A stretch of 64,000 nt of DNA. Origin: Wurfbainia villosa. Lineage: Eukaryota > Streptophyta > Magnoliopsida > Zingiberales > Zingiberaceae. The position numbers and the translations under genes are program-made. Of this stretch, positions 11,106-23,137 are shown in pieces (the stretch's first letter is position 1; every line of letters starts with the position of its first letter). The notes under the pieces were generated by a model. The model was not told the origin of the DNA and searched no databases. It saw nothing but the letters and a program-made list of their open reading frames with translations. The DNA is taken from NCBI GenBank assembly GCA_025175895.1, contig CM046008.1, positions 28,971,255 to 29,035,254 on the forward strand, in the 5' to 3' direction.

Positions 11106-11335
11106 TAGAACAAAAAACAAGGAGACTAAAAAGAAGACCTAGCAACGACAAAAACACACGAAAGTACCAAGACTTGCGTCTTGGATTAGTAGTGTGGGAA
11201 ATAAAAAGAAACAAACGAAAAATAGAAAGTTAAGCAAAGAAATAAGAAACTAAATAAAAAGTAAGTACTCACAACCTTCAATGTCCCCAAAAGGCTACTA
11301 AACGTCAATTTTTGAGGATGAAAATAACTTGTTAC
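11106..11335 (-). other. part of the 5' leader of element B
   Basis: Near-identical to 3542-3770 of A, then stops abruptly at 11335 where a TGTTGGG LTR begins. The rest of the leader, PBS and 5' LTR of B are not found in the window. Confidence 0.75.
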
Positions 11336-13084
11336 TGTTGGGTTTAGGAGCATAAAAAAGTTTTGCGTTGCGGCTTAGGAAAACCCGACGGATCCGGCGA
11401 ATGTATTAAAAACAAAACATGTATGTGCTTACTAAAAACCCTAGATCTACCTTAGATCTAAGAGGTGAGATCATTACCCTCGATGCGACGCCCTTCGCTT
11501 ATCCCGCTCGTCCAAAAGGTTCGCCGGAACTCGAGAGTGTCAAGTGTACACTCCTCTATCGGTATCCACACAAGCAATAGGTGGAGAAAAGCATCCTAGA
11601 GTGTGCTAGCACCCCTTGGACGTTCATGGATAGATGAGGAAGAGAGAGCTTGAGGGAAGAGAGGAGGAAGAAGATGAAGTTACACAACTTAACTTCACAT
11701 CATCCATAACCCACTATAAGGTTACATGCATCATGTAACTCCAAGAAAATGGTCTTGGTCTCCCTCATAAGGCACCCATGATGTGTCCATGATGATGGGA
11801 ACATCATCATTGGCGCCATGCCAAGTCATCATCATGACATGGCATTTAGTCAGTCAACTTGACCTTTCATCTTCCCTCTCAAGTCAAATCAAACACCTAT
11901 ATCTCCCATGGTTGATCAAATCCAACCATTTGATTCAAGTCAATTTAATTTAATGAATCTCTATTCATTTAATTTAAATTGATTTGATGAATCAAATCTA
12001 AATTAGACTCATTCAACACTTGAATCAACTTGAGTCTAACTCAATTAGTCTAACTTGGATTACTCTTAATCCAATTTGGTTCATCCCATGAACCTAATCC
12101 TCATGGTTCATCATATGAACCTAATCTCCATCTAATTGCTCTTATGTGTGTGACCCTATAGGTTCTTGTAACATTGGCAATGTCCTAAACGATTTAGGAA
12201 CATAAGCAATGAGCTTATCTAGCAACACATCATTGCTACCCAAGTTACAAGAATGTTGAGCTCCAACATCACCTTTGTGACTACTAATTGTGACTCTCAC
12301 AATATGTGACAATGTCCCTCTATCCTTGATATCTAGATTGACCAATCGAGGCATAGGATGTCATCCTCGTGCATCTAAATCTTGAACCCCAAGTAGACTC
12401 ACTCTAATCAAATGAGCTCAATATCTCATATATTGACTCATTTGCATGCATGCACTTCGTGGTCTCCTCTATCAGAATATCGATGTCACTCATCTATAGG
12501 AGGATAGATCCATCTACATCACTCATCCTCCATAATTTATTACATACCCGATGTCGCCTTTATAGTCCACCCATTTACGGGTGACGTTTGACGAAGCCAA
12601 AGTATGCAACTCCTTATGTAGGGAACCATGGTGACTTCAGGTCTAGGGACTAATAGTCATACTAATAGCCACATGAGAAAGTATATGACACTCATATAAC
12701 GATCCATGATACTTTCTCATGGCGGGTCATTCAGTATACATTCTCCAATGCATACCCATGTGTCAACTTGATATCTCAATCCATGACTTGTGAGATCAAG
12801 TCATCTTGTTGACCTACATGCTAGTCTCTACGCATTAACATTGTCCCTGAATGTTAATACTCGACTAGGAATGATTAAGAGTAGTGTTCTCTATATCATC
12901 TCATTATCGATTCAACCAATCGATTTATATAGATAAGAACCTACTACTCAAGGACATTATTATATTTAGTTATTTGGCACCAATACAAGTAAATATAATA
13001 ACCATGCCTTTATAAATAGGAATATGATACAATAAAGTTCATACAACAATCATCACATGATTGACTCTAGGGCTTTCACTAACA
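11336..13084 (-). repeat. 3' LTR of Copia element E
   Basis: 1749 bp, TG...CA (TGTTGGGTTTAGGAGC ... CTTTCACTAACA). It is followed by ATCTCCCGC, a short PPT on the minus strand. Contains CATCATGATGATGG-like runs (11780-11850). No coding frame of note. Confidence 0.8.
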
Positions 13085-13095
13085 ATCTCCCGCTA
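13085..13095 (-). other. polypurine tract of element E
   Basis: Minus TAGCGGGAGAT directly before the LTR start; shorter than in the SIRE-type copies. Confidence 0.6.
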
Positions 13096-13109
13096 GCACT
13101 AGTGCCAAT

Positions 13110-15545
13110 CAAGTAATTATCTAATACCCAATGATGTGACCATCATGCTTTTTCGTACAAAGCCTTGGTCAAGGGATCTGCGATGTTAGCCTCTCTGGGT
13201 ATCTGAAATCTTCACATCTCCTCTATCGACAATCTCGAATGAGATGGAAGCTATATTTGGCTATGTTGTAGAATAAATAAGCGTATCGCTTGGAACTCTT
13301 CGACTCAAGGACTATTCAAGCAAAAGCCGAACCATTGCGATCTATAATCATCCTGTTTGGAAGAAATGTAACCCTTCTGGTAGCTCCTCATCGCCTCGAA
13401 TATCAAGAAATATTCTTTAGTCCTTCTCAAGTACTTAAGAATATTCTTATTTACTATCGATGGCGCTCACGGATCATTTGTCTACTAAATGCTTAAAGCA
13501 TCAGACATCGGGATAATTACATATCATGGCGTCTGATAGATCGTATAGCGGATGTGGATCTTATCCATGCGTCTCTCTCCTCTCTAGAAGAGGGACTTTG
13601 AGTCTTGAAAGACTCACACTATGTGATGTCAGTCCTTTCTTGGAATTCTCCATAGAATCAGTAATATCGTGTCATATGTACTGACTTAGGCGAGCAATCT
13701 CTTAGATCTATCTCTATAGATCTTGATGCCTAGAATCTGATGCTTCACCTAAGTCTTTCATTGAAAGCATGTCTGAGAGTCTTAGGTATGGCGAAGGGAT
13801 GTCATTCCCAATGCGATGTAAATCCACATACAATATGAGAAAATTGTGTTCCCATTAACCCTCTTTAGAAGGTTCATCTTTATTCTTGATGAAATCAAAT
13901 TTTTGATCATCGTGGTCAAGATTGCTCGAAGCTTGCTTTAGCCATAAATGGACCTTTGCGCTTGCATACCTTGGATCTTTGTGGATCTACAAAAACCCTC
14001 GAGGTTGTGTCATGTACATCCTCGAGTAAGTTTTCATTGACGGTTTTGACATCCATCTGGATCTAATGTCGTGGTATCTTTGCAATAGCAAGCAAGATCG
14101 AATGGACTTAAACATGCCCTTTGGAGAAAAGGTTTCATCATAGTCAATACCATGAATTTGCGAAACCTTTGTCAATCCCTTATAGGTATCAAGTCCATCC
14201 ATGTCAGTCTTTCTCCTAAAGACCCACTTACACCCAATGGGTTTGACCCCTTCAGGTGGATCAACCAAAGTCCATACTTGGTTAGTGTACATGGATTCCA
14301 TTTCGGATCTCATGGCGTCTAGCCATTTCTCAGAATCCGGGCTCATCACAGCTTCTGATAGGAGGTAGGCTCATTCTCGATAACGTCATCATGGTGAACA
14401 AGAGAAATGAGTATCTCGGTGAGCGTACCCTTCGGACTGTGAGGTAGGTCTACTTGAGCATGGTTGTTCACAACTCTTTGTGCAACAACCTCATCACCCA
14501 ACACTTGGTTCTGTTGACCTCATCAAGGCCCAGTCTTTATGGTCCTTATCTTGAATTTCTTCAAGATGAAGGTACTCCCACTAGTTTTCTAGAAACAAAA
14601 TCCTTTCTAGAAAAACCTAGTCTTTATAAACACTTTGTCTGAATGTAGAAATTCCTTTGTTTCCTTGGGATATCCAACAAAATAGCACCTATCGGATTTG
14701 GGTCCCGGTTTATGCGAGACTTGACATCGAGCGTAAGCCTCCTGCAAATCCTCATAAAAGACATCTTGGGATTTTCCTGTCCATATCGTATGGTGTCTTT
14801 ATGACCTTGGATGGTACTGGTTAAGGGTAAAGGCTGCTGTGTCGAGGAGCTATCCCCAAGGATATAGGAAGATCATGTGACTCATCATAGATGTACCATA
14901 TAAGTGCATTCCTCCTTTGATACACCATTCCTTTGTGGTGTTCGGGAGTGAGTTGGATAGAATCACACTCGGCTAGATAGTCCTGAAACTCATGGCTAAG
15001 GTATTCACCACCTCGATCGTCAGTATCTTAATACTCTTGCTAGTTTTGTACTTCATTCTTGAATTCTTTGAACTTTTCAAAGGATTGATTTATGTGTCAT
15101 AAGATAGCATAACCATATCTCTGAAGTCATCATTAAATGTAATGAAGTACACTAACCACCTCTAGCGGAACATTGAAAGTCCTACATCACTATGTATAAG
15201 TCCTAACAAATAGTTACTCTTTATTTGTGTCCACTAAAGGAGTCTTGGTCATTAGATTCATGAAAACTTGTTGGTCAATGTATTGAAAGAAACACCCTTA
15301 GGAACTAAAGCTGCACTTCTCTTGATGATAGGGATATTGCTAATCGATGAAAATTTTCCATCTAGGAACTTGATTCTAAATCTTTGTGATCTTCGGCTTA
15401 ATCCTCTTGAGATTTTGCGTTTTCTCAAGTATCCACTAACACCTTTGTCTTTGTGCTAATAATCTTGAAATTTCTCGCCCTTGTCTGCTTTCAGAAAGAT
15501 GAAGTCTGCTTTGCACCCTTGTTGAAGTTGAAATTGGCTGCACGT
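13110..15545 (-). pseudogene. Copia pol remnants (element E)
   Basis: Decayed pol read on the minus strand. RNase H end at about 13150-13200 (NIADPLTKALYEKA). RT catalytic region near 13830, where the YVDD box reads YVDL. RT N-terminus at 14349-13987 (EKWLDAMRSEMESMYTNQVW, GCKWVFRRKTDMDGLDTYKG, IHGIDYDETFSP, then YMTQPRGF). Integrase C-terminal region at about 14640-14700 and integrase core near 15000-15060 (RGGEYLSHEFQDYLAEC). Small deletions break every domain, and some segments are missing. Gag is not recognisable at the truncated right end. The element is dead; lineage within Copia not assigned. Confidence 0.8.
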
Positions 15546-16310
15546 ATAGGTAAGGATGCTATTGATGCGCATTAAACTTCCATTTCGGTCGGATCCTTTG
15601 CGGTATTATAGCTTCAACCAAGTATTTCCCTAGTTCCAATCTCTCAATTTTCCTACCATTTTGTGATTAAGTTCGAATGGCCAAGCTCAGTAGCAAATTT
15701 GCCTTACAAGCAGAATGTCCTCACACTTAAATGATGTGGACAAACAACTTATCAAGTTATTCTTCCAATATGGAACAAAAGATACAAAGATAATCCACGA
15801 AGATAACAAAGACAATAAATGGTAAATGTAAGGATATGACATGTAAGACAACATGGAAGTAGCAAGTGGATTGACAAACAATACAAGTGAGGAAAAGAAT
15901 CAAGAGTGAAATCCTTCATCATATTCATGCAAATAAATGCTATTGCGGTTTAAAAAGACTCAAAGCAAGTTCTAGAGTAACAAGTATCACATGTATCACA
16001 CTAAAGTGAGTAAATGATTGAAATGGCACTACCTCACTAGGTGAATAAAAATCAAGCTTGATCTATCAATAAAAGTTCACCATCATAACAAGTATTTGCT
16101 CAGTGAAGTCTCTATCATACACATAAATCCACAATCGATGATCAAACTTAACTAATTTTACCACCTCCGAAATGATACTAAGGCATGCATAGGGAATATT
16201 ATTTGACTCAGAAACAACTAAACAACCTAGGCAAGCAGGCAAATACTAAACAATTAAACAACTTATTTAACATGAGAGGAAGAAGAAAATCTGATAAACA
16301 AAGAACACAC
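15546..16310 (-). other. 3' noncoding region of the Athila element
   Basis: AT-rich, stops in all frames, downstream of the integrase end. No match to the 5' LTR at 33008-34671 was seen, so the 3' LTR is not here. I see no gene. Confidence 0.5.
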
Positions 16311-17238
16311 TCCTGTCTAGGGAGAAGCATCCTCAAGGTACAATTTCTACTATAGTTTCTCTCTTAAGTGAAATATCTTGGCGGTGTCCATTTACTGTAA
16401 GTGTTCCTTGAAAGTTCTTGCACCTCTACAACACCATAGAACACATTAGTAACACAAAGGATCGTCCCACACGGATCTCAACACCTCCGTCATGAGGCAG
16501 GGACTGATAAAACTTTATGCTAATATGGAACTCCTTCCTCACAATCCTCTTGTCATGAAAATTTTTAGTCTTCTCCTTGTAAATCGGGAGTTCTCATATG
16601 CTTCTAACCGTATCTCTTCAAGTTCAAGTTGGAGTTTCCTCTCTCTGGTTGTAAGCCTCCATGTTTATAGCTTTACTATTAAGCCTTGTGCTCAATCTCC
16701 TTGACAAGTGACATGCTTTTCCATAAACCAATCAGCAAGGGGACATGCCTATGAGTCTTATAGGCAGTCCAAACGTCCTCAACCTTTTGCTCCAATCTTT
16801 CATGTCATTGTCTTTCGGTATAGATTTGATCTCTCTATTTGATACTTCATCCTGCCCATTAAATGCGAGGTGATAAGGAGTAGAAATCTTATGAAACACC
16901 CATACACCTTAGCATGGCTTTCATGTATACATTACAAGTGGGACCCTTGATACTTATGATGATAATATGCAAAATATGTGAGACCTGACAAAATTCACAA
17001 CAACTGGAGAATCATCAGTCATGGTGGGGATGACCTCCACCCATTTGGCAACATAATCAATGACCAAAAGAATGTAAGAAAATCCAAAGATAGAAAAGGT
17101 CCCATAAAATCGATACCCCAAACGTCGAAAATCTCATAGAATAACAAAGATTATTGAGGCATTTCATTTCTATGTTTTATATTCCCTATTCGTTGACATC
17201 TCTCACAATCTTTATAGAATTCATAGGCATCATGAAAT
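16311..17238 (-). pseudogene. Athila integrase, core and C-terminal part
   Basis: Continues the zinc domain that ends at 26248. It begins with HDAYEFYKDCERCQR (second half of HHCC), then the catalytic-core start (FDVWGIDFMGPF, LLVIDYVAKWVEVIP), then C-terminal traces (LEAYEN, VEVQELSRNT). A TAA follows NEMPQ and later frames shift, and the middle of the core with the second Asp and Glu is mostly lost (about 16700-16980). The split is caused by Copia element C, whose 5-bp TSD GAAAT (17234-17238 and 26248-26252) lies in the codons between the two halves. Integrase would insert Athila cDNA; this copy is dead. Confidence 0.85.
17234..17238. repeat. left target-site duplication of Copia element C (GAAAT)
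   Basis: GAAAT directly before LTR start 17239; the same five bases directly follow the other LTR at 26248-26252. Confidence 0.85.
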
Positions 17239-19268
17239 TCGGTGGATGCTTGAGGCTCATTGGCTCCCATGTCCCGGATTAAATTATTCACTAATGAAAG
17301 AATTAATCGGATGGGATGAGCTTCCTTAGCACAACCATTTTCGTCGTCGTGCTAACAACAGTGAGAACAAACTAGTTGTTCAAGCAACTCAACTCTTCTA
17401 TTTGGTTAGCGGAAGAGGCAGCAGACGGATCGCGGTTTTGTGTTTGTCTTGAGTTCATAATTATACAATATATTTACTAATTTACATGCATAATCAAAAC
17501 ATAAAGAACAATCTCAGATCTGTAAATAAAGTTAAAATAACTTTATACCTCACGATCTTCTACCGTATGTCCTATCCTTCTCGTGGACGACGTGTGGACG
17601 AAGATCCTCCACGAGTAGAAGCCTTCTAGATCGCTTTCTTCTCCACCTTGTCAGAACAAAGAAGAAACAACAAATAATCTAGAACCGACCACCAAATTAG
17701 ATGCAACCGCCACCAAGGAACAATTGGATGATCGTAGCCAACAAGAGCGTTATTCACTCTAGGATGAAGGAGGAAGATGAATATGACCACCTATGGAAGG
17801 AGAACCGCCAAGGAAGAAGAGGCCTCTAGGATGGGCGCCCGGCCAGTGTTGATGGAGGAGGATGGGCGCCGACCACTAGAAGGAAGAGTTGTGCCCACTT
17901 GTTTGCTCAAAACCCTAGCCACCCAAAACCCTAGCCCACTTTTGGATGAGCCAAACCCTAATTCCTCAATCAATAATTCTTGCCGCAACCCTAAGCTTTC
18001 CAATATAGTTAGGCTTATGACTCCTTTAATCTCCACCGTGGATCTAGGGATTTAACCTCCACCGTCGGATCTAGGGTTTTATCCCAGCGTCGGATCTAGG
18101 GTTTCATCTCACCGTCGGATCTAGGATTTCATCCCATCGTCGGATCTAGGTTTTTATCCCAGCGTCGGATCTAGGGTTTTATCCCAATGGATCTAGGGAT
18201 TTAATCTCACCGTCGATTCTAGGGTTTCATCCTAACCATCGAATCTAGGGATTTAATCCCAACCGTTGGTTCTAGTGTTTCATCCTAACCATCGGATCTA
18301 GGGATTTAATCTCAACCGTTGGTTCTAGGTTTTGTTTTACATTCTTGGATCTAGACTTCACAAGGATTATATTAGGCTACGATAGGGACCATAAGGAGGA
18401 GTTGGGTCTTGGTCACCCGATGGATCGGAACCACACAAACTTGATCCATCAATGATGTTTCATTCCACTAGAGGATCATCATTGAACTACCTCACCAACC
18501 CCCATAAATTAATATGGGCTCCATATATTATTTGTACATCCATCTCCCCGTGTTTAAGATATCGAATGTCAGTCAATTAATTAATTTCTTGACCATCAAT
18601 TAATTAACATCTAATTCCTCGAGTAGTACCACTCAACCTTATCATCATGTTGACTAAGTCAACCAGCTGGGTTTACATGATGAACCTTATGAGCTCCTCA
18701 AGGGGACATCATCAACCTAATATATAGAACACGGTTTCCTCCTATAATCAACGGCACACCATGTAAATAATATCATTTCCCAACTTACCGGGCATATTGA
18801 TTTAATCCATCTAAATCTCACCCTCTGGTAAATCAAAGAAATAAATACTAAGTACATGTGCCCGTTATTATATCGGGATTAAGAGCTTGTACAACATAAT
18901 ATCCGAGGTCCGATTCAATTATGTAGTCAGTACTAAATTGAATCACCTCTATGTCGGTCCTGCTCAATACACCTAAGTGTACCAGTGTAACTCTATGTTC
19001 AAAACAAAACAATACCAAGCTACACTACAACCATGTCAATGGTTTGTCCAAAACCATCTTGGTTGTGAGCCTCTACTTATATTTTACAAGGGACTGATAA
19101 CATGATCTTCTGTGCCACACCAAGCACCATGTTATCTACAATATAAAATATTAGACAATATGCACACATATAATAAATATATAAAGTGCAAACAATGATC
19201 ATGTGATTCTTATTTCAAAATAAAATGTTCATACAAAAAGAGCTAGGCTTTCAGTATACATTCCAACA
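17239..19268 (-). repeat. 3' LTR of Copia element C
   Basis: 2030 bp. The right end (minus start) is TGTTGGAATGTATACTGAAA. The left end is TCGGTGGATGC where the partner LTR has TGCTGGTGGATGC, so two bases are lost. It matches 24158-26247 throughout, but misses bases at CCGG/CGGCC sites (for example 17794-17880), and its TATA box is altered (AATATAG near 18003). Confidence 0.93.
18020..18346 (-). repeat. 27-bp minisatellite in U3 of the C 3' LTR
   Basis: About 12 imperfect units of the type CCGTCGGATCTAGGGTTTTA, each around 25-27 bp. TAGGGTTT (the complement of the telobox AAACCCTA) recurs in many units. Confidence 0.85.
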
Positions 19269-19281
19269 ATCTCCCACTTTT
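19269..19281 (-). other. polypurine tract of element C
   Basis: Minus AAAAGTGGGAGAT (19281-19269) directly before the LTR start. Confidence 0.85.
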
Positions 19282-19324
19282 ACTAAAAGACTATGCCATC
19301 ATCACTGCCATACATCATGATCCC

Positions 19325-20775
19325 CATGTCCTCCACATGCCTATCAAGCGCTTTGTTGGAAGGGCCTTAGTGAATGGATCAGTTATCCTCTGATGCAATC
19401 TTGGCGACAACAACTTCTTCTCGCTTTACGATCTCTCGTATAAGGTGGTACTTGCGCTCTATGTGTTTACTCGCCTTATGGGCTCGTGGTTCTTTCGAGT
19501 TTGCAACTGCACCACTATTATCATAATAAATCGTGATAGTTCTGGGCAAACCATGAATCACATCCAAGTCCATCAAGAAGTTCCTGAGCCATACAACTTC
19601 CTTGGCTGCCTCAGAGGCTGCCACATACTCAGCTTCCATGGTAGAGTCCGCCACACATTTCTGCTTGACACTCCTCCATACTATGGCTCCACCTCCAAAA
19701 GTAAACACAAACCCCGAGGTAGACTTACTCTTGTCCCTATCTGATTGGAAATCCGAATCCGTGTAACCCACAGGGACTAATTGATCTGTCCGGTAAACCA
19801 GCATATAATTCCTAGTCCTTCTCAGGTACTTCAATATATGTTTTACCGCAGTCCAATGTCCCTGTCCAGGATTACTCTGATATCTGCTAACCATGCCCAC
19901 GGAAAAGCAGATATCCGGTCTCGTACATAGCATAACATATATAAGGCTTCCTACTGCCAAAGCATAAGGAACCGCCTTCATGTCCTCTATCTCCTTTGAT
20001 GTTTTGGGACACATCTCTTTAGATAAAGGAACTCCATGCCTAAAAGGGAGAAAACCTTTCTTGGAGTTCTGCATGCTAAAACGAGCAAGGATAGTGTCAA
20101 TGTATGAAGCTTGAGACAAGCACAACATCCTTTTCTTGCGATCCCTTATAACTTTGATCCCAAGGATGTGTCCCACTTCTCCCAAGTCCTTCATATCAAA
20201 CTGTTTGGACAACCATACCCTTACATCTGATAACACTTTGATATTGTTGCCAACTAACAAAATGTCATCTACGTATAATACAAGAAACACCACTACGTTT
20301 CCGTCACATCTCTTGTATACACAAGGCTCATCCGGACTTTGAATAAATCCATATGACTGGATTACCTCATCAAAGCGGATGTTCCAAGATCTAAAAGCTT
20401 GCTTCAATCCATAAATGGACCGATTAAGCTTACATACAAGATGCTCTTTGCCTTTAGCAATGAATCCCTCTGGTTGCCGCATATAGATGTTCTCCTCAAG
20501 ACTTCCGTTAAGGAAAGGTGTCTTGACATCCATCTGCCAAATCTCATAATCCATATGAGCAGCTATAGATAAGAGAATCCGGATAGACTTAAGCATAGCT
20601 ACCGGCGAAAAGGTCTCCTCATAATCGATACTCTCTTTCTGAGTATACCCTTTCGCAACAAGCCTAGCTTTGAAGGTCTCAACCTTCCTGTCTACTCCTC
20701 TCTTCCTCTTGTAGATCCACTTGCATCCAATGGTTTTTACACCATCGGGTGGTTCTACTAGCTTCGGACACGATT
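19325..20775 (-). pseudogene. Copia reverse transcriptase/RNase H (element C), nearly intact
   Basis: Copies element RNA into cDNA. The frame is open from about 20770 (GCKWIYKRKRG, FKARLVAKGYTQKES, YEETFSPVAM) through the 405-aa stretch from 20596 to 19379. RT motifs: WQMDVKTPFLNG, KLNRSIYGLKQA and the catalytic LYVDDILLVGN. RNase H: YTDSDFQSDRDKSKSTSGFVF, MEAEYVAASEAAKE, HLIREIVKR. It stops at SEDN (19379-19381); the usual continuation to the ADPFTKAL end follows in another frame after a loss of a few bases at a CTGG site. This is the best preserved RT in the window and could be used to place the family. Confidence 0.92.
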
Positions 20776-22240
20776 AGAATCCATAGATTCTATCTACAGA
20801 TTCATCGCTCTTTGCCAAGATCGCATCTCTATCTTGGATTGCCTCGTCATATGTCGAGGATCGGGTTCATGTTCACGAGGACTAAGTCGAAGACTCTCCC
20901 AAAAACATGAATCTCTCGGGTTGTCTAACAACCCTCCCACTCTGACGAGGTGCCTCCTGTGTATGCTCTGTGACCTGCAGCGGTGCGATGACTTGTGTGT
21001 CTCCTCTTATCTTGGTGGTATTGAAGTGGACTTCCTGTCAACTCCTCAAGAACAATCATACTCTTGGGCTTGTGGTTCATTACATAATCCTCCTCTAGAA
21101 ATCTGGCGTTCGTGCTAACGATCACCCTCTGATCTCTAGGATTATAAAACAAACCACCTTTCGTTCCCTGAGGGTAGCCAACAAACATGCACACTTCTGT
21201 ACGAGGTTCCAACTTACGGCCATCGACCTTGACACATGTGCTAGACTCCCATATCAGAATATGTCTCGGACTAGGCTTTACGATCCACAAATCTGAGGTA
21301 GAAGTGCGATTTAGATGGAACCAAGTTCGAGTGTACATTGCCGTATCCGGTGCATACCCCAGCGAAGCAGGTAACTCGAATAACTCATCATCGATCGACC
21401 ATCTCCATAGAGTCCTATTCGCCCGCTCCGCTACACCATTCTGAGGGTGTGCGTCTGAACAATTGGGATTGAATCGACCTCGATAAGTAACTCCTAAACT
21501 CTCTCAAGAGGTACTCGCCACCACGATCGGATCGTAATGTCTTGATACTTTTACCTTAAGCGGTTCTCCACATGACCTTGAATTCTTTGAACTTGTCAAA
21601 GCATTGGACTTGCGGCGCATCAAGTAAATGTATCCATACCTTGAATAATCGTCTATAAAAGAGACAAAGTATTCAAAGCCACCTCTTGCCTGGATAGACA
21701 TAGGACCGCACAAATCAGAATGAACCATTTCCAACACATCTTTGGCTCTATACCCCTTGGCCTTGAAAGGCCTCTTGGTCATTTTACCTTCCAAGCAAGA
21801 TTCGCAGGTTGGGAGATCCTCCACCACTAATGAACCCAAAGGTCCATCAGCTATCAACCTTTGAATTCTACTAAGGTTAATATGACCAAGCCTTAGATGC
21901 CAAAGATATGTTTGGTTCATTTGCGAAGGTTCTTTTCTCTTATTAGACTTAGAAGATGAGTTATTGATCTCTATATGCATCGTGGGAGTTTTCGGTTCAA
22001 GAGTATATAAATTGCCAACCAATGTACCAGAACAGATAATCTCCCTATTCCTTTTCATAACCACTTTGTCATTAAAAGAATAAGAATACCCATCCATACA
22101 CAATTTAGAAACTGAAATTAAATTCTTTCTAAAAGTAGGTACATAAAGACAATTTCTCAAAACCAAAACTTTATTCCTATCAAAAGATAAATAAATGTCT
22201 CCCCTTTGCAATAGCCACCTTTGAAGCATTGCCCATGAAG
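20776..22240 (-). pseudogene. Copia integrase (element C), broken
   Basis: Minus strand. The zinc domain and core start lie in 22229-21504: HLRLGHINLSRIQRL, CESCLEGKMTKRPFKAKG, the first Asp in MVHSDLCGPM, and FVSFIDDYSRYGYIYLMRRKS. After that the frame shifts. The Glu region is visible near 21430 (QNGVAERANRTL). The C-terminal domain lies in 21338-20925 (EVCMFVGYPQGTKGGLFYNP, QRVIVSTNARFLEEDYV). The second catalytic Asp sits in a scrambled stretch near 21530. Total length is near normal, so indels and not large deletions broke it. Confidence 0.88.
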
Positions 22241-22480
22241 GCGGTAATCTCTCCCTCGGCTAGTCGTCGGGTTTCTGGAACCCTGCAAAGTATTGCGGAC
22301 ATGATCGGTGGCTCCTGTATCTACACACGGCCTTTGGTAGATAACAGCTAAACATGTTTCAACAACTAAACAAGAAGATATACCTTTGTTCTTTCGGCGA
22401 GGGCAGTCCACCTTCAATGTCGATGCGCTTGCAAGTGAAGCACTTGCCTTTGACTTCTTCACTCTGCACGAGTCCCCTTT
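22241..22480 (-). pseudogene. Copia protease (element C)
   Basis: The aspartic protease active site reads VDTGATDHVRNTL (about 22320-22280), in the frame 22462-22157. Upstream is the damaged nucleocapsid knuckle (KADCP-like remnants, 22380-22430). The flap part downstream is frameshifted relative to the integrase frame. In element D the same motif is DTRATNHVCNTL. Confidence 0.8.
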
Positions 22481-23137
22481 GCCACTTTCTTCGCTCCACC
22501 TTGCTTCTTCTTCTTCTTACCTTTGGTTTAGAGGAAGAAACCTTACGGCGACCATGGCTTGAGCACTTTGTGAAAAGCCCTCTGCTTGCTGGAGTTACAT
22601 CGGAAGCTCCGCCATGAATACAACCTCTTGTTCATGTTGTAGTTGGTAGGCTGCTCAAAACTCCTAAGCGGTGGAGAATGATATCGACCTAGGTTTCCCC
22701 ATCGATCTCGGCTCAGGACTTCCATCTCATTAAGATGAGCCATCATCTTGAGAACATGATCCTAGCGTGTTCCCTCGACCATGGTGGTAGTCATCAAGTT
22801 TCTCATTGCCTCCTGCCTAGCGCCCTACTCGATGTCGAAAAGTTCCTTGAGATTGAACATCATGTCATAGCGATGGCTATGGCACGATCTTGATGTTGCG
22901 ACACATTTGACATAGATGCCAAAATGTAACACCGCCATCTCATACGCCTTAACCCATTTCTTATAACGTTCTTTCTCCTTTTCATCGAGTCATCGGTGGG
23001 CTTAGGAGGGAGACCTCGAAAGAGTACAAATTTGTACTCCTCGATTAAGACAATATCGAGTTTCTTTTCCAATCAATGTAGTTTGGACCAGTAAGTTTGT
23101 TTTCTTTTAAAATCACGGCAAGTGGGTTGAAAGCCAT
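22481..23137 (-). pseudogene. Copia gag (element C), broken
   Basis: Start ATG at 23137 (MAFNPLAVILKENKLTG; the wording NYIDWKRN follows), chosen because it is the first ATG of a typical Tnt1-like gag start and is conserved, in damaged form, in element D at 62323. The frame breaks within about 70 bp. Later pieces: LPPKPTDDSMK near 23020 and MMAHLNEMEVLS (22746) with NYNMNKRLYS. The CCHC knuckle is not intact. Gag would form the virus-like particle; this copy cannot. Confidence 0.8.

Larger units (their letters stand above)
5172..11335 (-). mobile_element. SIRE-type Copia element B, internal region, decayed
   Basis: From the PPT at 5172 it reads, on the minus strand from right to left: leader, gag, spacer, protease, integrase, RT, RNase H, 3' noncoding region. 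7683-11325 aligns along its length with 1-3760 (element A). B carries many more 1-10 base indels than A, mostly near CG, CTG/CAG and CCGG. Its own PBS and 5' LTR are missing because another LTR (11336) interrupts the leader. Confidence 0.9.
11336..15545 (-). mobile_element. Copia element E, 3' LTR plus decayed pol, truncated on the right
   Basis: It inserted in the leader of element B (left flank GTTAC, 11331-11335). LTR 11336-13084 is followed by a short PPT and by minus-strand RNase H, RT and integrase remnants. The right part, including gag, PBS and 5' LTR, is missing, so no matching TSD can be shown. The right edge is approximate (15500-15620), where Athila 3' sequence begins. Confidence 0.75.

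Noticed and set aside
17777..18055. 92-aa frame in the C LTR
   Set aside because: It spans U3/R sequence with the minisatellite; frame and length differ in the partner LTR.
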